From assembly GCF_014385065.1 (NCBI RefSeq), contig NZ_JACRTA010000002.1:248001-312000 (forward strand): a stretch of 64,000 nt of DNA, in the 5' to 3' direction. The translations under genes were made by a program, and so were the position numbers. The notes beneath the pieces are model-generated. The model worked only from the letters and a program-made list of their open reading frames with translations, had not been told where the DNA came from and made no database searches. This document shows positions 1-9,059 of this stretch, one piece after another. This DNA is from Lentihominibacter hominis (GTDB lineage: Bacteria; Bacillota; Clostridia; Peptostreptococcales; Anaerovoracaceae). The first letter of the stretch is position 1; every line of letters starts with the position of its first letter.

Positions 1-1178
1 ATTGTAGGAGTTATCACAGGAGGAATGTTTCCCTGGAAGACTGATATCATGAATTCTGTGATGCCAAGTCTGTCGGAAACTCCCCCAAGGGTCCAGCCAA
101 GGATAAGTACCAGATTAGCGTATAATATAGACTTGACTCCGATAAATGCTGCGCTGGCGAGCTGAGTTACGGGAGCGGCTTTTCTCAGACGAAGATATAT
201 GGTGGTGATTATTATGGTAAATACAAGACCATACATCAATGAACGTATCCCCTCCATCTGACTCACTGTTCTTACTATATCATGGTGTCTGAAGAAATCA
301 CCTGTGTAAAGCATAAAAAAGAGTACGAGACAAATTAGCAACGCTATAGGAAATATAAGATCAACAGGTTTACCTTTTGCCGGCTTCACTTCTCCATAGG
401 AGTCCTGTTCATCTTCATCTCCGCTGAAAGAATGTTCTATTAGTTTACCTGTGGTATCTGCTCTTTTTTCAGCCTTAGCCATGGGGCCTATATTGAGGTT
501 AAATACAGCCACACAGTATACCATAATAAGGCATATGAATATGAAGAAATTGTAAGGTATTGACTTGAGAAGCAACTGATATGAGTTTCCTTCCATTCCT
601 GCTGCGATCATCCCGGTGGCTAAAAGTCCTGCCAGAAATGCAGACCAGCTGGAGATAGGAGATATTGAGTTGATTCCGCATACTGTAGAATCAAGATAAT
701 AAGAAAACTTTTCACGGGGGACTTTATTTTTATCTGAGATTGCCCGCATAGTTGCTCCGGTCGTAAGATTGTCAAAATAATCGTCAATCATAAGAACTGT
801 ACATATTATACAAGTCATGAGTCCTGAACGTTTCTTACTGTTGATGCGTTTTGACATATATTCTGCAAAAGCATGGGATCCTCCTGATTTTACAAGAAGA
901 CCGATGAGAGCGCCGATCATTACCATAGACAGAAGAACCATGAGGTTGTCGGGGGTGGTGATTGATCCTGGTATCAGAGTACCGTCTTGCGTTGATGTTC
1001 CTATGAAAATACTGTCAAAACTCTTAAGTGCGTTTACAGGATTGAATTTACCGATGATAAAACAGCCGAGGGTAATGCCTATAGCCATTGATAAGAGTAT
1101 CTTTCGGGTTTTAAGAACGAGAAAGATCGTCAGCAAAGGAGGAATAACAGACCAAAAAGATAATTCCATAATGTTCAT
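1..1178 (-). CDS. NhaC-family Na+/H+ antiporter (3' end outside window)
   Basis: Polytopic membrane protein, 392 codons visible; the stop lies beyond the left edge. The reverse-strand ATG at 1178 follows a GAAAGGAG ribosome binding site. I translated it by hand: it opens MNIMELSFWSVIPPLLTIFL and has about ten hydrophobic segments. A conserved polar stretch, DDYFDNLTTGATMRAISDK, is followed by DSTVCGINSISPISSW, the pattern of NhaC-type antiporters, which exchange Na+ (or malate/lactate in some relatives) for H+ across the cytoplasmic membrane. A hydrophilic acidic loop (residues about 235-265) splits the two halves. The exact substrate cannot be read from sequence. The LuxR-type gene upstream on the same strand may regulate it. 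Confidence 0.85.
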   Translation of the reverse strand, partial: MNIMELSFWSVIPPLLTIFLVLKTRKILLSMAIGITLGCFIIGKFNPVNALKSFDSIFIGTSTQDGTLIPGSITTPDNLMVLLSMVMIGALIGLLVKSGGSHAFAEYMSKRINSKKRSGLMTCIICTVLMIDDYFDNLTTGATMRAISDKNKVPREKFSYYLDSTVCGINSISPISSWSAFLAGLLATGMIAAGMEGNSYQLLLKSIPYNFFIFICLIMVYCVAVFNLNIGPMAKAEKRADTTGKLIEHSFSGDEDEQDSYGEVKPAKGKPVDLIFPIALLICLVLFFMLYTGDFFRHHDIVRTVSQMEGIRSLMYGLVFTIIITTIYLRLRKAAPVTQLASAAFIGVKSILYANLVLILGWTLGGVSDRLGITEFMISVFQGNIPPVITPT

Positions 1179-1318
1179 ATTTCTGGCTCCTTTCAAATGA
1201 TAAAATTATTACAAGAGGAATATTAACAGAATATTTCCAAAAAACAAATCATTTTAAATGTTTAAACTTTGGATGAAATTTGAGAATTACTAATGTTAAC
1301 AAGTTACTTATCGTCTTT

Positions 1319-1357
1319 ATATAATTGATTTAATTGACAGAGTACATATAATTGATT
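1319..1357. repeat. 12-bp direct repeat ATATAATTGATT, two copies
   Basis: Perfect copies lie at 1319-1330 and 1346-1357 (27-bp period) in the gap between the antiporter and the LuxR-type regulator. They sit about 140-180 bp upstream of the antiporter start. They could be regulator binding sites, but the region is very AT-rich and chance is possible. Confidence 0.35.
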
Positions 1358-1381
1358 ATTTGAACCTGCAATATAAAGAAT

Positions 1382-1411
1382 AAAGAGCAAAGCCTTGAGA
1401 CTTTACTCTTT
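1382..1411 (-). terminator. Hairpin downstream of the LuxR-type gene
   Basis: On the minus strand AAAGAGTAAAG and CTTTGCTCTTT pair over 11 bp (one G-T) around an 8-nt loop. They are followed by ATTCTTTAT, a weak T-rich tract. Position just after the regulator's stop suits a terminator. Confidence 0.5.
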
Positions 1412-1433
1412 ATAAGCGGCATATTTGATTTTT

Positions 1434-2237
1434 CTAAGAAAGCACTTTATGTATCAGTGAAACTCTGCTGTTAACGTCACATTTAATATATATGTTGCTC
1501 AGGTGCTTATTGAGGGTATGTCCTGCGATACAAAGAGAACTGCATATTTCGTCGTTTGTGAGGCTTTCTTTGACTACTTTGAAAACCACTTCTGTTTCTC
1601 TTTTTGTCAGCATACATTTATCCGCCATTTTCATGATTTTTTCATCAAGATGGGTGTAAGCATGATTATTTTCAGTGTTATTTTTCAGAGAATCCTGATA
1701 AAGCTTGAGACTGAGATGTCTGTTTATAAGCTCCATCATATAGATCTCTTTGTCTGAGAAGTCACCGTTTTCTTTGCTTCTTCCCAGTACAATAGCAGCC
1801 TGAAACTGGTTGTTGAAGGCGCTTATCACCTGCAGGCTGTACTTAATGTTGAAGGCAGCGTACGTATCATTAAAATAACCTGTGGTTCTTATTTCATCAT
1901 CATCTATGAGGTCCATTTCTCTGTAGACATCTCTCTTGCCCACCAGCATGATCCATTTGCCGAAATCTTCTTCTTCGTATTCCTCGATATACCGGTTTAT
2001 TGCTTCGATATGTGAACTGTTTGCGCCATTGGCTTCACCGGGAATGTATATTATGGGATCACATAGTAGATGTTCTCCAGTTTTGTCAGGCATGTGGAAT
2101 ACGGAAAAATTGTTGGGGATCAGCTGATTTATATATGAGAGAAATGTTTTCCTGTCATTAATAAAATTATCGTTGCTATAAATGAAGTAAACAATATCAT
2201 CTATAAAAGCCCATTCTCTTTGTTCAAGTTTTTTCAT
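1434..2237 (-). CDS. LuxR-family transcriptional regulator
   Basis: 267 aa, ATG preceded by GGAGG. The C-terminal 60 residues (about 205-267) form a LuxR/GerE helix-turn-helix: LTKRETEVV, then TNDEICSSLCIAGHTLNKHL with the recognition helix, then NIYIKCDVNSRVSLI. The N-terminal 200 residues resemble no sensor domain I can name; they contain mixed alpha/beta, GAF-like stretches (for example YSLQVISAFNNQFQAAIVLG, DFSDKEIYMMELINRHLSL). There is no receiver-domain aspartate pattern, so it is probably a ligand-responsive one-component regulator rather than a two-component response regulator. It lies upstream of, and co-oriented with, the NhaC-type antiporter gene, its most likely target apart from itself. 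Confidence 0.8.
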   Translation of the reverse strand: MKKLEQREWAFIDDIVYFIYSNDNFINDRKTFLSYINQLIPNNFSVFHMPDKTGEHLLCDPIIYIPGEANGANSSHIEAINRYIEEYEEEDFGKWIMLVGKRDVYREMDLIDDDEIRTTGYFNDTYAAFNIKYSLQVISAFNNQFQAAIVLGRSKENGDFSDKEIYMMELINRHLSLKLYQDSLKNNTENNHAYTHLDEKIMKMADKCMLTKRETEVVFKVVKESLTNDEICSSLCIAGHTLNKHLSNIYIKCDVNSRVSLIHKVLS

Positions 2238-2435
2238 TAAGTATCCTCCATTATTCGGTGTTATATCTTATAATGTGGACATAAGTCTGAATATTTATAA
2301 TATTATACCGTCATATGAAGATCTTGTAAATACAGTAGTCGCCAGTTTTATAACGACAGCTTTTGACACTTTACTTTTATTGATATTCAATGTATATTTA
2401 AGGGTAGTAGATTTTTAAGAAAAGGATATTTATAT

Positions 2436-3122
2436 ATGAAAATATTATATTTTGACGGCAGTAATGGCATAAGCGGAGATATGCTTTTAAAAGCTGTAAG
2501 TCGTTTGAGCCGAAATGAGGAAAAAATATACGAAGTAATGCGGCATGAGGTTATGGGCAGTCAGGAAGAACAGAATCATATTCATGACGGACATCATCAC
2601 GGGAGAAGTTATAAAAAAGTCAGAGAATTAATAGAAAATAGCGGTTTTTCGTTTGCTTCGAAGAAAACGGCTCTGAAAATATACGAGTATATAGCACAAG
2701 CTGAAGCTAAAGTTCATGGAGAGACTCTTGAAACAGTACATTTTCATGAGGTTGGAAGAAATGAAGCTGTAAAAAATGCATTGGCTGTAGGAATGGCTAT
2801 AGAGTACATATGCCCTGATAAAATTATGGTATCGCCTATATACGATGGAAAAGGGAAGATAATATGCAGCCATGGAGAAATAGACGTACCTGTTCCGGCA
2901 GTTATGGCGCTGAGAGAGAACTGCGGATACTGTTTTAAAACTGCAGATGTAAATACCGAGATGGTGACTCCGTCAGGTCTTGCAGGTCTTATGGGTATCG
3001 GCGCAGAAGCGGCTGAGGATGAAGATATCGTAAAAAAAGCAGCGGTTATGGATAAAATCGTGGTTAAAGGAAGTAGAGATACGGGCCGTCCCGGGCTTAC
3101 AGCGTATATCTTGAAAATATGA
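2436..3122 (+). CDS. LarC-like (DUF111) protein, N-terminal half only
   Basis: 228 aa. It begins with the LarC signature MKILYFDGSNGISGDM, has a His-rich segment (HIHDGHHHGRSY, residues about 47-58), then FHEVG (about 105) and EMVTPSGLAGL (about 174-184). LarC inserts nickel into the pyridinium-bisthiocarboxylate cofactor of lactate racemase; full enzymes are about 400 aa and in lactobacilli are made by a programmed frameshift joining LarC1 and LarC2. Here only the LarC1 part exists: the next gene starts 31 bp later and is unrelated, leaving no room for LarC2. The usual Asp residues after FHEVG (VDSIVDI-type) are replaced by NEAVKNA. It is a divergent paralogue of uncertain activity; no larA, larB or larE is in view. 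Confidence 0.75.
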   Translation: MKILYFDGSNGISGDMLLKAVSRLSRNEEKIYEVMRHEVMGSQEEQNHIHDGHHHGRSYKKVRELIENSGFSFASKKTALKIYEYIAQAEAKVHGETLETVHFHEVGRNEAVKNALAVGMAIEYICPDKIMVSPIYDGKGKIICSHGEIDVPVPAVMALRENCGYCFKTADVNTEMVTPSGLAGLMGIGAEAAEDEDIVKKAAVMDKIVVKGSRDTGRPGLTAYILKI

Positions 3123-3153
3123 AGGTGAAGAGCCGATACAGGAGGGAAATCGT

Positions 3154-3618
3154 ATGCAGCAGGCAAAACCAGTTAGGAATCCTGAGCTGAAAAAAGCCAT
3201 GGAAGAAGCAAAGAAGGATCCGGGGATGGAAAATTCAATCAGACTTTTGAATGAGGTCGTAAAAGCAAGACTTCTCATTCCGGTTTCCATGGATAAAGAT
3301 CCGCAATATGACAGAAAGCTGGAAGAGGTCGTATTGGAGAAAGATACGAGAATCAGTTTTGAACTTATAAAAGCTGCCAGTGGAGACCTTTATTACCCGG
3401 TATTCACCGATGGGGAAGAAATGATAAAGTGTGAAATAGAAAAAGATCAGCACAGCATGATAGTTAATTTTGATGATTTGGCAGCTATTTTGTTGATGCC
3501 TCAAAGCGGCATAGCAGGATTCGCTATAAATCCTATGAGTGATAATTTGTGTTTCAGTAAGGAAATGGTTGCTTCTATGAAGCGTGACATGGAAAAGGAA
3601 AGAGAGGAAAAGCAGTGA
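3154..3618 (+). CDS. SseB-family protein
   Basis: 154 aa with a GGAGGG ribosome binding site. The central part (residues about 30-135) follows the SseB N-terminal domain pattern: RLLNEVVKARLLIPV, YYPVFTDGEEM, then a C-terminal FAINPMSDNLCFSKEMV. The N-terminus (PVRNPELKKAMEEAKKD) and C-terminus are charged and helical, and there is no signal peptide. SseB-domain proteins are widespread in Firmicutes, and their biochemical role is not established. It overlaps the next gene by 4 bp, so the two are probably translated together. Confidence 0.65.
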   Translation: MQQAKPVRNPELKKAMEEAKKDPGMENSIRLLNEVVKARLLIPVSMDKDPQYDRKLEEVVLEKDTRISFELIKAASGDLYYPVFTDGEEMIKCEIEKDQHSMIVNFDDLAAILLMPQSGIAGFAINPMSDNLCFSKEMVASMKRDMEKEREEKQ

Positions 3619-4109
3619 AAAACTTTATAATATTTATGTGGGTCATATTTACGGCATTTTTTCTGTTCCCTATAGCGAGCAACTATATGTCCGGCAGTCC
3701 GGAAAGCGAAATCGTATCTATAATAGAAAAAGAATCGGAAGCTGATGATATAAAGGTGACAGCATCAGAGGAACATGGGAATAAATCGATGTATGCTTTT
3801 ACAGCGGGTGAGGATTTTGGAGTTGCTATTTTTTCTCATTTTGGTGATAATTACAATTATCAGGAAGGTACCATGTCCAATGATGAAGATCATATTGATG
3901 TGAATCTGGATACGGGATGGGATGTATATGAGTATAAATTGACTGCCGAAGGAGCAGAGCAGGTGGCGTTTCACAGGTTTGGCGGTATATATAAGGTATA
4001 TGCCATGATCGCAGCTGTGATGGTGATTTTCAGTATAGTGGGAGGCATATACGGGATAAGAACGAAAAAGAAATACGAAGAACAGAGAAAAAAAGGCTTA
4101 AGGCAGTAA
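3615..4109 (+). CDS. Small membrane protein of unknown function
   Basis: 164 aa with a GTG start overlapping the SseB-like gene's stop, preceded by GAGAGGAA. An N-terminal membrane segment (FIIFMWVIFTAFFLFPIA, residues about 4-21) is followed by an acidic extracytoplasmic domain of about 95 residues. A second membrane helix (YAMIAAVMVIFSIVGGIYGI, about 128-147) and a short basic cytoplasmic tail complete it. No family recognised. The gene lies 13 bp upstream of valS and is probably co-transcribed with it. Confidence 0.65.
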   Translation: MKNFIIFMWVIFTAFFLFPIASNYMSGSPESEIVSIIEKESEADDIKVTASEEHGNKSMYAFTAGEDFGVAIFSHFGDNYNYQEGTMSNDEDHIDVNLDTGWDVYEYKLTAEGAEQVAFHRFGGIYKVYAMIAAVMVIFSIVGGIYGIRTKKKYEEQRKKGLRQ

Positions 4110-4122
4110 GGAGATATAGAAT

Positions 4123-6819
4123 ATGGAGAAGAATTTAGCTAAGACATATGATCCTAAGAAATTTGAAGACAGGATATATGAAATGTGGGAGAAAAGCGGT
4201 GCGTTCAGAGCAGAATGTGATCCTAACAAGAAACCTTTTACTATAGTGATGCCTCCGCCTAATATAACGGGGCAGCTTCATATGGGACATGCTCTGGATC
4301 AGACATTGCAGGATGTTCTTACCAGATTTAAAAGGCTGCAAGGATACAGCGCTTTATGGCTTCCCGGAAGTGATCATGCCAGTATAGCAACTGAAGTGAA
4401 AGTTGTGAACAGAATAAGAGAGGAAGAAGGCCTTGAAAAAGAGGAGCTTGGAAGAGAAGAATTTCTCAAGAGAGCATGGGCATGGAAAGAGGAATTCGGA
4501 GGAAAGATAACGAAGCAATGCCGTAAATTGGGGGATTCATGTGACTGGAGCAGAGAGCGCTTCACTATGGATGAAGGCTGCAATAAAGCGGTAAAACATT
4601 TTTTCGTAAAGTTGTATGAAAAAGGTCTGATATATAGAGGCAACAGACTTATCAACTGGTGTCCTCAGTGTGGAACATCTTTGTCAGATGCTGAGGTTGA
4701 GCATGAGGATAAAAATGGCATGTACTGGTATTTCAGATATCCGGCAGCTGACGGAGGAGAGGATGTGGTTGTGGCTACTTCCAGACCGGAAACTATGTTT
4801 GGAGATGTGGCTATAGCTGTACATCCAAGTGACAAAAGATATAAAGATATCGTAGGTAAGAACGTAGTTTTGCCTATTGTGGGAAGGGAGATTCCAGTTA
4901 TAGCAGATCCTTATCCTGATCCTGAGAAGGGAACAGGAGCCGTTAAGATTACACCTGCTCATGATCCTAATGATTTTGAAGTGGGGCAGAGACATGATCT
5001 TGAGCATATCTCCTGTATAAACCCCGATGCCACTATGAACAGCTATGCGGGCAAATACGAAGGTATGGACAGATATGAATGCCGTAAGGCATGGGTAAAG
5101 GATCTGGAAGAAGCAGGCTATCTGGTTAAGACAGAAGAAAAAGTAATTCCTGTGGGGGGCTGTTACAGGTGCGGTACAGTAGTGGAACCTATGCTTTCTG
5201 ATCAATGGTTTGTGAAGATGGAGGAGCTTGCAAAACCTGCAATTGAAGCGGCAAGGAGCGGCAAACTGCAGCATGTTCCCGAGCGTTTTGAGAAAACGTA
5301 TCTTCATTGGTTGGAAGAGATCAGAGACTGGTGTATTTCAAGGCAGTTGTGGTGGGGACACAGAATACCTGCATATTATTGTCAGGAATGTGGCCAAATA
5401 ATGGTTGCGGAGACAGAGCCGGATAGGTGCGATAAGTGTGGCAGTACAAATATAAAGCAAGATGAAGACGTTCTTGATACATGGTTTTCGTCAGCTTTAT
5501 GGCCGTTTTCTACATTGGGATGGCCTGATGAAACTGAGGATTTTAAATATTTTTATCCGACAGATGTATTGGTTACAGGATACGATATCATATTTTTCTG
5601 GGTAGTCAGAATGGTATTTTCTGCACTGGAAACTACCGGTAAAGTACCTTTCAGACATGTATATGTACATGGGTTGGTTCGTGATGCTCAGGGAAGAAAG
5701 ATGAGCAAATCTCTCGGAAACGGAATAGACCCTCTTGAGATAATAGACAGTTTCGGAGCGGATGCTCTAAGATTCATGCTGACCACAGGAATAACACCGG
5801 GAAATGATATGAGGTTTAAAACAGATAAACTGGAATCAGCGAGAAATTTTGCCAATAAGCTTTGGAATGCTTCAAGGTTTGTTATTATGAATCTCCAGGA
5901 CAATAACGGTAGTTTTAAAAAGATGGCTGATCTTAAGAATATTGGTTTGTCGGATCTTCAGGATGAAGATAAGTGGATTATCTCAAGAGTTAATGATGCG
6001 GTGAAATACATCACTGAAACTATGGAAAAATTTGATTTGGCTCTTGCAGGTCAGAGAGCATATGATCTTATTTGGAATGAGTTTTGTGACTGGTATATAG
6101 AAATCGTTAAAGGAAGGCTTTATGGTGATGATGAAGGTGATAAGCAGATTGCCAGAGCAGTTCTGGTCAAGGTTCTTAAGGACATGCTCAGGCTTCTCCA
6201 TCCGTTTATGCCGTATATAACAGAGGAAATCTGGACATATTTGCCTAAGAAGGAAACATCTGAAGATAATCCTGATAATTTCCTGATAAAAGAGAGCTGG
6301 CCTGTTTACAGCGAAACTTTCACATTCTCTGATGAGACTGAAAAGCTTGAGATGGCAATGGCTGTAATAAAGAGTATAAGAAATATCAGAGCGGAAGCAG
6401 ATGCGGCTCCAAGCAAAAAGCTTCGTGCAGTGATTTTGTGCGCTGACGGGAAAGAAGAAGTTGTAAAAGCAGGGGAACGTTATATAGAAAAGCTTGCCAA
6501 TATAACGGAGATAATATTTGCTAAAAGTAAAGCAGATGTTCCTGAAGAAGTAATGTCGGCAGTTGTGGCGGGAGCAGAAGTTTTCATCCCTCTTGATGAT
6601 ATTATGGACTATGCAGCAGAGCTTGAACGGCTTAAGAAGGAAAAGAAAAAGCTGGAAAGCGAAGTTAAGCGTGTAGTGGGCAAGCTGTCTAATGAAGGTT
6701 TTGTAAACAAGGCTCCGGAAAAAGTAATAAACGAAGAAAGAGAAAAGAAAATTAAATATGAGGAGATGCTGGCGAAAGTCTGTGACAGACTTACAGTTGT
6801 CGAAAAAAAGGTAAAATGA
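4123..6819 (+). CDS. valS: Valyl-tRNA synthetase
   Basis: 898 aa, normal for the family; AAGGAG precedes the ATG. Class I signatures are present: the HIGH-type motif PPPNITGQLHMGHALD (residues about 44-59) and the KMSKS loop GRKMSKSLGN (about 525). Between them lie the editing (CP1) domain (ATSRPETMFGDVAIAVHP) and zinc-binding CxxC pairs (CPQCG, CYRCG, CQECG, CDKCG). A C-terminal coiled-coil arm rich in Lys/Glu (about 830-890) packs on the tRNA. It charges tRNA-Val. There is no T-box before it; it seems to be read from a promoter further upstream. Its stop overlaps the folC start by 4 bp. Confidence 0.97.
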   Translation: MEKNLAKTYDPKKFEDRIYEMWEKSGAFRAECDPNKKPFTIVMPPPNITGQLHMGHALDQTLQDVLTRFKRLQGYSALWLPGSDHASIATEVKVVNRIREEEGLEKEELGREEFLKRAWAWKEEFGGKITKQCRKLGDSCDWSRERFTMDEGCNKAVKHFFVKLYEKGLIYRGNRLINWCPQCGTSLSDAEVEHEDKNGMYWYFRYPAADGGEDVVVATSRPETMFGDVAIAVHPSDKRYKDIVGKNVVLPIVGREIPVIADPYPDPEKGTGAVKITPAHDPNDFEVGQRHDLEHISCINPDATMNSYAGKYEGMDRYECRKAWVKDLEEAGYLVKTEEKVIPVGGCYRCGTVVEPMLSDQWFVKMEELAKPAIEAARSGKLQHVPERFEKTYLHWLEEIRDWCISRQLWWGHRIPAYYCQECGQIMVAETEPDRCDKCGSTNIKQDEDVLDTWFSSALWPFSTLGWPDETEDFKYFYPTDVLVTGYDIIFFWVVRMVFSALETTGKVPFRHVYVHGLVRDAQGRKMSKSLGNGIDPLEIIDSFGADALRFMLTTGITPGNDMRFKTDKLESARNFANKLWNASRFVIMNLQDNNGSFKKMADLKNIGLSDLQDEDKWIISRVNDAVKYITETMEKFDLALAGQRAYDLIWNEFCDWYIEIVKGRLYGDDEGDKQIARAVLVKVLKDMLRLLHPFMPYITEEIWTYLPKKETSEDNPDNFLIKESWPVYSETFTFSDETEKLEMAMAVIKSIRNIRAEADAAPSKKLRAVILCADGKEEVVKAGERYIEKLANITEIIFAKSKADVPEEVMSAVVAGAEVFIPLDDIMDYAAELERLKKEKKKLESEVKRVVGKLSNEGFVNKAPEKVINEEREKKIKYEEMLAKVCDRLTVVEKKVK

Positions 6820-8123
6820 TTGATGTTATAGATAAAATACATGAATTCAACAGATTCGGAAGCGTTCTCGGTCTTGAGCGAATGAATATACTTCTTGAGA
6901 AATTAGGAGACCCCCATAAAGATCTTAGAGTGATACATGTGGCAGGTACAAACGGTAAAGGTTCTGTCTGTAAATTTTTGGAGGAAGGACTTTCTTCCTG
7001 CGGCTACAATGTGGGATTGTATACCTCTCCTTTTATAGAATGTTTTAACGAACGAATACGACTGGGAGGGAAGAATATTTCGGATGAAGATCTTGAAGGC
7101 TTTTCAATGAAAGTTCTGTCTGCGGCCGAGGAAATGGTTGCGGAAGGAGATGATTCCCCTACAGAATTTGAGGTGGTAACAGCTGTAGCACTGCTGTATT
7201 TTGCTGAAAAGGAGGCGGATATAGTCATATTGGAGGTCGGACTGGGTGGTAAAGGTGATTCTACCAATGTTGTGGACAAGCCTTTGATATGTGCCATATG
7301 TTCTGTTTCGTATGATCATATGGACCGTTTGGGCAATACTATTGAGGAAATAGCTGCCGATAAAGCAGGGATAATCAAGCCATCGGTACCTGTGATATCC
7401 AATGTGGATAACCATGCTGCGGCTGCCGTCATAGCGCGTACAGCTTATGAGAAAGAGAGCCGTTTATATGATATATCGGATATAAAACCGGAGATATTTG
7501 ACAAATCGCTTTTTAGGCAGTTTGTAACTATGGAGATTTATGGTACTGATTACAGTAATGTGGAGATATCCATGGTGGGCAGACATCAAAGCGAGAATCT
7601 TAAGACGGCGCTGTCTGTAATAGAAGTCCTCAGAAAATCGGGAGAGATAAAAGTTGAAAGATCTCTGTTGTATGAAGGACTGAAGAAAGCTGTTCAGCCG
7701 GGGCGTTTTGAGGTCTTGAAAAAAGGTTCTGAAGAAACAGGGACTCCTGTGGTGATAGTTGATGGTGCGCATAACGAAGCAGGAGCATATGCTCTGTGTG
7801 ATACCATGAAGGAAAATTTTCGCGATAAGAAAATACTTCTGGTTACAGGTATGCTGGCTGATAAACAAACAGATAAGATTCTGAAAGCCTTTATAGATAT
7901 AACTCATGACATAATAGTGACAGAGCCTGACAGCCCGAGGAAATTGAAGACTGATGAGCTGGCTGCTCAAATAAGACGTATGGGGATAGAGCCTATTATC
8001 TCAGACGATGTTGAAGACAGCGTGAGACTGGCCATAAGCATATGGAAGAATTATGATGTTGTGTTGTTTGCAGGCTCCCTGTATCTGATAGGTCATGTTA
8101 GGAGGATGTTGAAAGATGAATGA
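6816..8123 (+). CDS. folC: Folylpolyglutamate synthase / dihydrofolate synthase
   Basis: 435 aa. The Mur-ligase-type ATP-binding loop HVAGTNGKGSVCKF lies near residues 41-54. SPFIECFNERIR (folate loop), ILEVGLGGKGDSTNVVD and the C-terminal domain motif VIVDGAHNEAGA (about 314) are all typical of FolC. It adds glutamates to folates in the cytoplasm. It overlaps valS by 4 bp and the lipid kinase gene by 8 bp, so this is a tightly coupled operon. The valS-folC pairing is common in Firmicutes. Other folate genes are not in the window. Confidence 0.95.
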   Translation: MIDVIDKIHEFNRFGSVLGLERMNILLEKLGDPHKDLRVIHVAGTNGKGSVCKFLEEGLSSCGYNVGLYTSPFIECFNERIRLGGKNISDEDLEGFSMKVLSAAEEMVAEGDDSPTEFEVVTAVALLYFAEKEADIVILEVGLGGKGDSTNVVDKPLICAICSVSYDHMDRLGNTIEEIAADKAGIIKPSVPVISNVDNHAAAAVIARTAYEKESRLYDISDIKPEIFDKSLFRQFVTMEIYGTDYSNVEISMVGRHQSENLKTALSVIEVLRKSGEIKVERSLLYEGLKKAVQPGRFEVLKKGSEETGTPVVIVDGAHNEAGAYALCDTMKENFRDKKILLVTGMLADKQTDKILKAFIDITHDIIVTEPDSPRKLKTDELAAQIRRMGIEPIISDDVEDSVRLAISIWKNYDVVLFAGSLYLIGHVRRMLKDE

Positions 8124-9036
8124 TAAAGGCAGCGCTAATAAAATATTGCTCTATTACAATGCATATTCGGGAAGCGGGGTATTTAAGAATAATCTTGATC
8201 ACATAGTTGACAGGTGTCAGCAGGCTGGTTATCAGGTAGTGCCGGTAAGAGCTGCAAAAGGAATAGTTATAGATAACGTTCTGTCAGAGATAGATCAAAA
8301 TCAGTTCAGTCGTATAATTGCAGCCGGCGGAGACGGTACGATGAACCTGTGTGTAAATGCCATGGTTAAATATGATATACATTTACCTCTTGCTATACTG
8401 CCGGCAGGGACAGCTAATGATTTTGCGTATTATTTTGAACTTCCTTCGGATATAGATTATCAGCTGGATATAGCTCTTGGCAATAAAACAACTAAAGCAG
8501 ATGTAGGTGTTGTAAACGATAGATGTTTTATAAATGTGGCTGCTCTCGGAGCGCTTATAGATGTCAGCCAGAAGACGGATCCGAATTTGAAGAATGCTAT
8601 AGGCACACTGGCTTATTATCTTAAAGCTGTTACGGAGATTCCTCAGATAAGAGCACTTCCTGTGAAATTGACTACTCCTGAGCAGGTGTACGAGGAAAAT
8701 ATTTATTTTATGGTAGTCATGAATGGCGAATCAGCGGGAGGTTTCAGAAAACTTTCACCTGAATCTAATATGAATGACGGAAAACTGGATGTCATAGCAT
8801 TTAAGAAAATGCCTATTGTTGAGCTGGCACCGCTGCTGTTTGAAGTCGTTCACGGAAGACATCCCAATAATAAACATGTGCTTTATTTTCAGACGGATAA
8901 ACTTACTATTGAGTCAGAGGCTGATATAAGTACAGATATAGATGGGGAACATGGAGAAAAGTTACCTCTTGAGTTCAGCGTATTGAATAAGAGGCTTGAT
9001 GTTTTTGTATCCAAGGATACATGGAATTATGATTAG
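8116..9036 (+). CDS. Diacylglycerol kinase-like lipid kinase (YegS/BmrU family)
   Basis: 306 aa; AGGAGG precedes the ATG. An N-terminal nucleotide-binding domain carries AAGGDGTMNLCVNAMV (residues about 73-88), the GGDGT signature of DAGK-catalytic proteins. LAILPAGTANDFA (about 93-105) and VMNGESAGGFRKLSPES in the C-terminal beta-sandwich follow. Relatives phosphorylate diacylglycerol to recycle lipid released during teichoic acid or membrane-derived polymer synthesis, which fits the wall locus a little downstream. The precise lipid cannot be decided from sequence. Confidence 0.88.
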   Translation: MNDKGSANKILLYYNAYSGSGVFKNNLDHIVDRCQQAGYQVVPVRAAKGIVIDNVLSEIDQNQFSRIIAAGGDGTMNLCVNAMVKYDIHLPLAILPAGTANDFAYYFELPSDIDYQLDIALGNKTTKADVGVVNDRCFINVAALGALIDVSQKTDPNLKNAIGTLAYYLKAVTEIPQIRALPVKLTTPEQVYEENIYFMVVMNGESAGGFRKLSPESNMNDGKLDVIAFKKMPIVELAPLLFEVVHGRHPNNKHVLYFQTDKLTIESEADISTDIDGEHGEKLPLEFSVLNKRLDVFVSKDTWNYD

Positions 9037-9059
9037 AATATAAAAAAGGGAGGAAAGAG

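Noticed and set aside
817-1200. A 127-codon plus-strand open frame opposite the antiporter gene
   Set aside because: It is antisense to a well-supported NhaC-type gene and has no ribosome site or family resemblance.
2363-2398. TTGACA (2363-2368) and TATATT (2393-2398) before the LarC-like gene as a promoter
   Set aside because: The spacer is 24 bp, too long for sigma-A; no alternative pair with 16-19 bp spacing is convincing.
3105-3160. Programmed frameshift joining LarC1 to LarC2
   Set aside because: The 31-bp gap before the next, unrelated gene leaves no LarC2 coding region in any frame.
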